From: Ochrobactrum vermis
GTDB lineage: Bacteria; Pseudomonadota; Alphaproteobacteria; Rhizobiales; Rhizobiaceae
DNA: 64,000 nucleotides
Reading direction: 5' to 3'
Assembly (NCBI RefSeq): GCF_002975205.1
Contig: NZ_PCOC01000001.1
Coordinates: 1,364,001-1,428,000, forward strand
Shown: positions 63,049-64,000 of the stretch, one piece after another
How the letters are laid out: every line of letters begins with the position of its first letter
How positions within the stretch are numbered: position 1 is the first letter of the stretch
Made by a program: the position numbers and the translations under genes
The notes under the pieces: generated by a model
Told to the model about the DNA's origin: nothing
Database searches by the model: none
Seen by the model: the letters and a program-made list of their open reading frames with translations, nothing else

Positions 63049-63582
63049 ATGAAGAACTGCATCGCCGCCTGCCTGACGCTGCTACCCGTGTCATTTTCTG
63101 CCGTGCCGGTTTTGGCCGCCGACAAAGACAAGCAGTTCTTTCAAACGATCGAGGGCCAATGGTCGGGGCCGGGCGAAATTGTCGCCGGAAAATACAAAGG
63201 CACGAAATTCGTCTGCAATCTGGCCGGATCGACACCGGATGAGAATGTTGGCATGACGCTTGACGGCACTTGCCGCGTTGGCGTCTTTTCACAGGCGATG
63301 AAGGCTACCGTAACGCGTGTTGGCTCCGCTTATTCAGGCACGTTCAATGACGGCGCTGCAGGCAAAGGTCTTGATGTTACGTCGGGTTCGGTCAGTGGCA
63401 ACAAAGTTGTTTTCGGCCTGAACCGCAAGCAGCTCAATGGCGCTATGCTGGCGCGTGTATCCGATCCAAACACGATGAATGTGACGGTTTCCGTTCGCGT
63501 CGATAAGGAACTGGTTCCGGTCATTGGCATGAACCTGAAGCGCGTCGATAATATCGCTGTCGGTAGTATCGCCAAGAACTGA
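63049..63582 (+). CDS. Secreted protein of unknown function
   Basis: 177 residues. Signal peptide MKNCIAACLTLLPVSFSAVPVLAADK is followed by a beta-rich domain: FFQTIEGQWSGPGEIVAGKYKGTKFVCN, VGMTLDGTCRVGVFSQAMKATV and VSGNKVVFGLNRKQLNG, ending MNLKRVDNIAVGSIAKN. The two Cys (about residues 57 and 80) could form a disulfide in the periplasm. ATG at 63049 gives the signal peptide; the longer frame from 63007 adds 14 residues. I do not recognise a family with known function. Confidence 0.78.
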   Translation: MKNCIAACLTLLPVSFSAVPVLAADKDKQFFQTIEGQWSGPGEIVAGKYKGTKFVCNLAGSTPDENVGMTLDGTCRVGVFSQAMKATVTRVGSAYSGTFNDGAAGKGLDVTSGSVSGNKVVFGLNRKQLNGAMLARVSDPNTMNVTVSVRVDKELVPVIGMNLKRVDNIAVGSIAKN

Positions 63583-63589
63583 TAAATTT

Positions 63590-64000
63590 CTATTCGCACC
63601 ACCAGCCCGCATCCATGCGGGCTTTTTCTATTTCGGATTGTTCAATCCCGGCATTCCAGGCCGCAACCGTTCTACCTGCCACTTCAAGAGACGGTGCAAT
63701 ATCGTTCAATGGTACGAGAACGAAGGCTCGCTCGTGCATGCGCGGATGCGGAAGCTCCAGGGCAGCATCTGTCATGGCGACAGCCCCCCCATTTTCATCC
63801 TGCATTGCCAATATATCGATATCTATGATGCGCGGGCCCCATCGTTCGAGCCTGACACGCTTCAAAGAACGCTCCACATCGAGACAGGTTGCAATCAGTT
63901 CCAACGGTTGCAACGCGGTTTCAATTTCAGCACAGGCATTGTGAAACCACGCTTGATCCGTCTTCCCCCAAGGTGGCGTGCGATAGACTGCTGAAACTGC
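63590..64000 (-). CDS. folK: 2-amino-4-hydroxy-6-hydroxymethyldihydropteridine pyrophosphokinase (partial, 5' end outside window)
   Basis: 137 residues up to the window edge, open through the last base. The folate-pathway kinase motifs are present: SAVYRTPPWGKTDQAWFHNAC, the signature RWGPRIIDIDIL with its two Asp, and LELPHPRMHERAFVLVPL. The missing part is the N-terminal GSN-like start of roughly 25-30 residues. The C-terminus extends about 20 residues past the core. Confidence 0.93.
   Translation of the reverse strand, partial: AVSAVYRTPPWGKTDQAWFHNACAEIETALQPLELIATCLDVERSLKRVRLERWGPRIIDIDILAMQDENGGAVAMTDAALELPHPRMHERAFVLVPLNDIAPSLEVAGRTVAAWNAGIEQSEIEKARMDAGWWCE
63604..63628 (+). terminator. 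Terminator after the secreted protein gene
   Basis: AGCCCGC pairs with GCGGGCT around ATCCAT and is followed by TTTTC. It overlaps the 3' end of the opposite-strand folK. Confidence 0.8.

Noticed and set aside
1..64000. CRISPR arrays, rRNA genes, prophage
   Set aside because: No regularly spaced repeats, rRNA segments or phage structural genes were seen on either strand.

Overview
The window looks like a piece of an alphaproteobacterial chromosome, most likely Brucellaceae (Brucella/Ochrobactrum). The evidence is a CckA cell-cycle hybrid kinase, a class II (B12-dependent) ribonucleotide reductase, an alphaproteobacterial DksA with an unusual zinc-finger site, two promoters of the rhizobial general-stress (EcfG) type, and a two-hairpin intergenic repeat of the Bru-RS kind. 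The genus is an inference; no rRNA gene is present.

Left part (1-17,690): the right ~16.4 kb of a large Tn3-family transposon. It runs from a TnpA gene cut by the window edge, through a res region and a serine resolvase, to a 38-bp terminal inverted repeat at 16,322-16,359. Its cargo is not resistance or catabolism. It is a sensor histidine kinase with a periplasmic binding-protein-like sensor, a FixJ-type regulator, a stand-alone receiver, three secreted DUF1254/DUF1214 proteins, two outer-membrane beta-barrel proteins and a large SH3-type secreted protein, all on one strand. This is the best candidate for an undescribed system: a mobile, self-regulated envelope module. The terminal repeat lies inside the 5' end of an IS5-type transposase, which it has truncated.

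Middle part (17,758-30,912): ordinary chromosomal genes (a secreted hypothetical, nitroreductase, flavin reductase, mazG, galE, a bile-acid-symporter-like transporter, a beta-barrel protein, a TPR-methyltransferase). A complete ISNCY-type element (about 25,498-27,553) with a small passenger gene interrupts this stretch. It is followed by a succinate:CoA-transferase-like enzyme, a 53-residue membrane protein behind an EcfG promoter, and a diguanylate cyclase.

Right part (30,922-64,000): a four-gene minus-strand group for cysteine synthesis, tRNA editing, sulfur transfer and a GNAT enzyme; a DEAD-box helicase; threonine dehydratase; tRNA-Leu(UAA); two MscS-type channels; WrbA; a CinA-like protein; a universal stress protein; Gpt; a NUDIX enzyme; NrdJ; and a PRC-barrel protein behind a second EcfG promoter. 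Then come a serine hydrolase, two flavoproteins, an LtrA-like protein, CckA divergent from a FliO-like protein, DksA, a SixA-like phosphatase, the YcjX/YcjF pair, a secreted hypothetical and a partial folK.

No CRISPR array and no rRNA gene were seen. Starts were chosen from ribosome-binding sites, signal peptides and family lengths, and they often differ from the longest possible reading frame.
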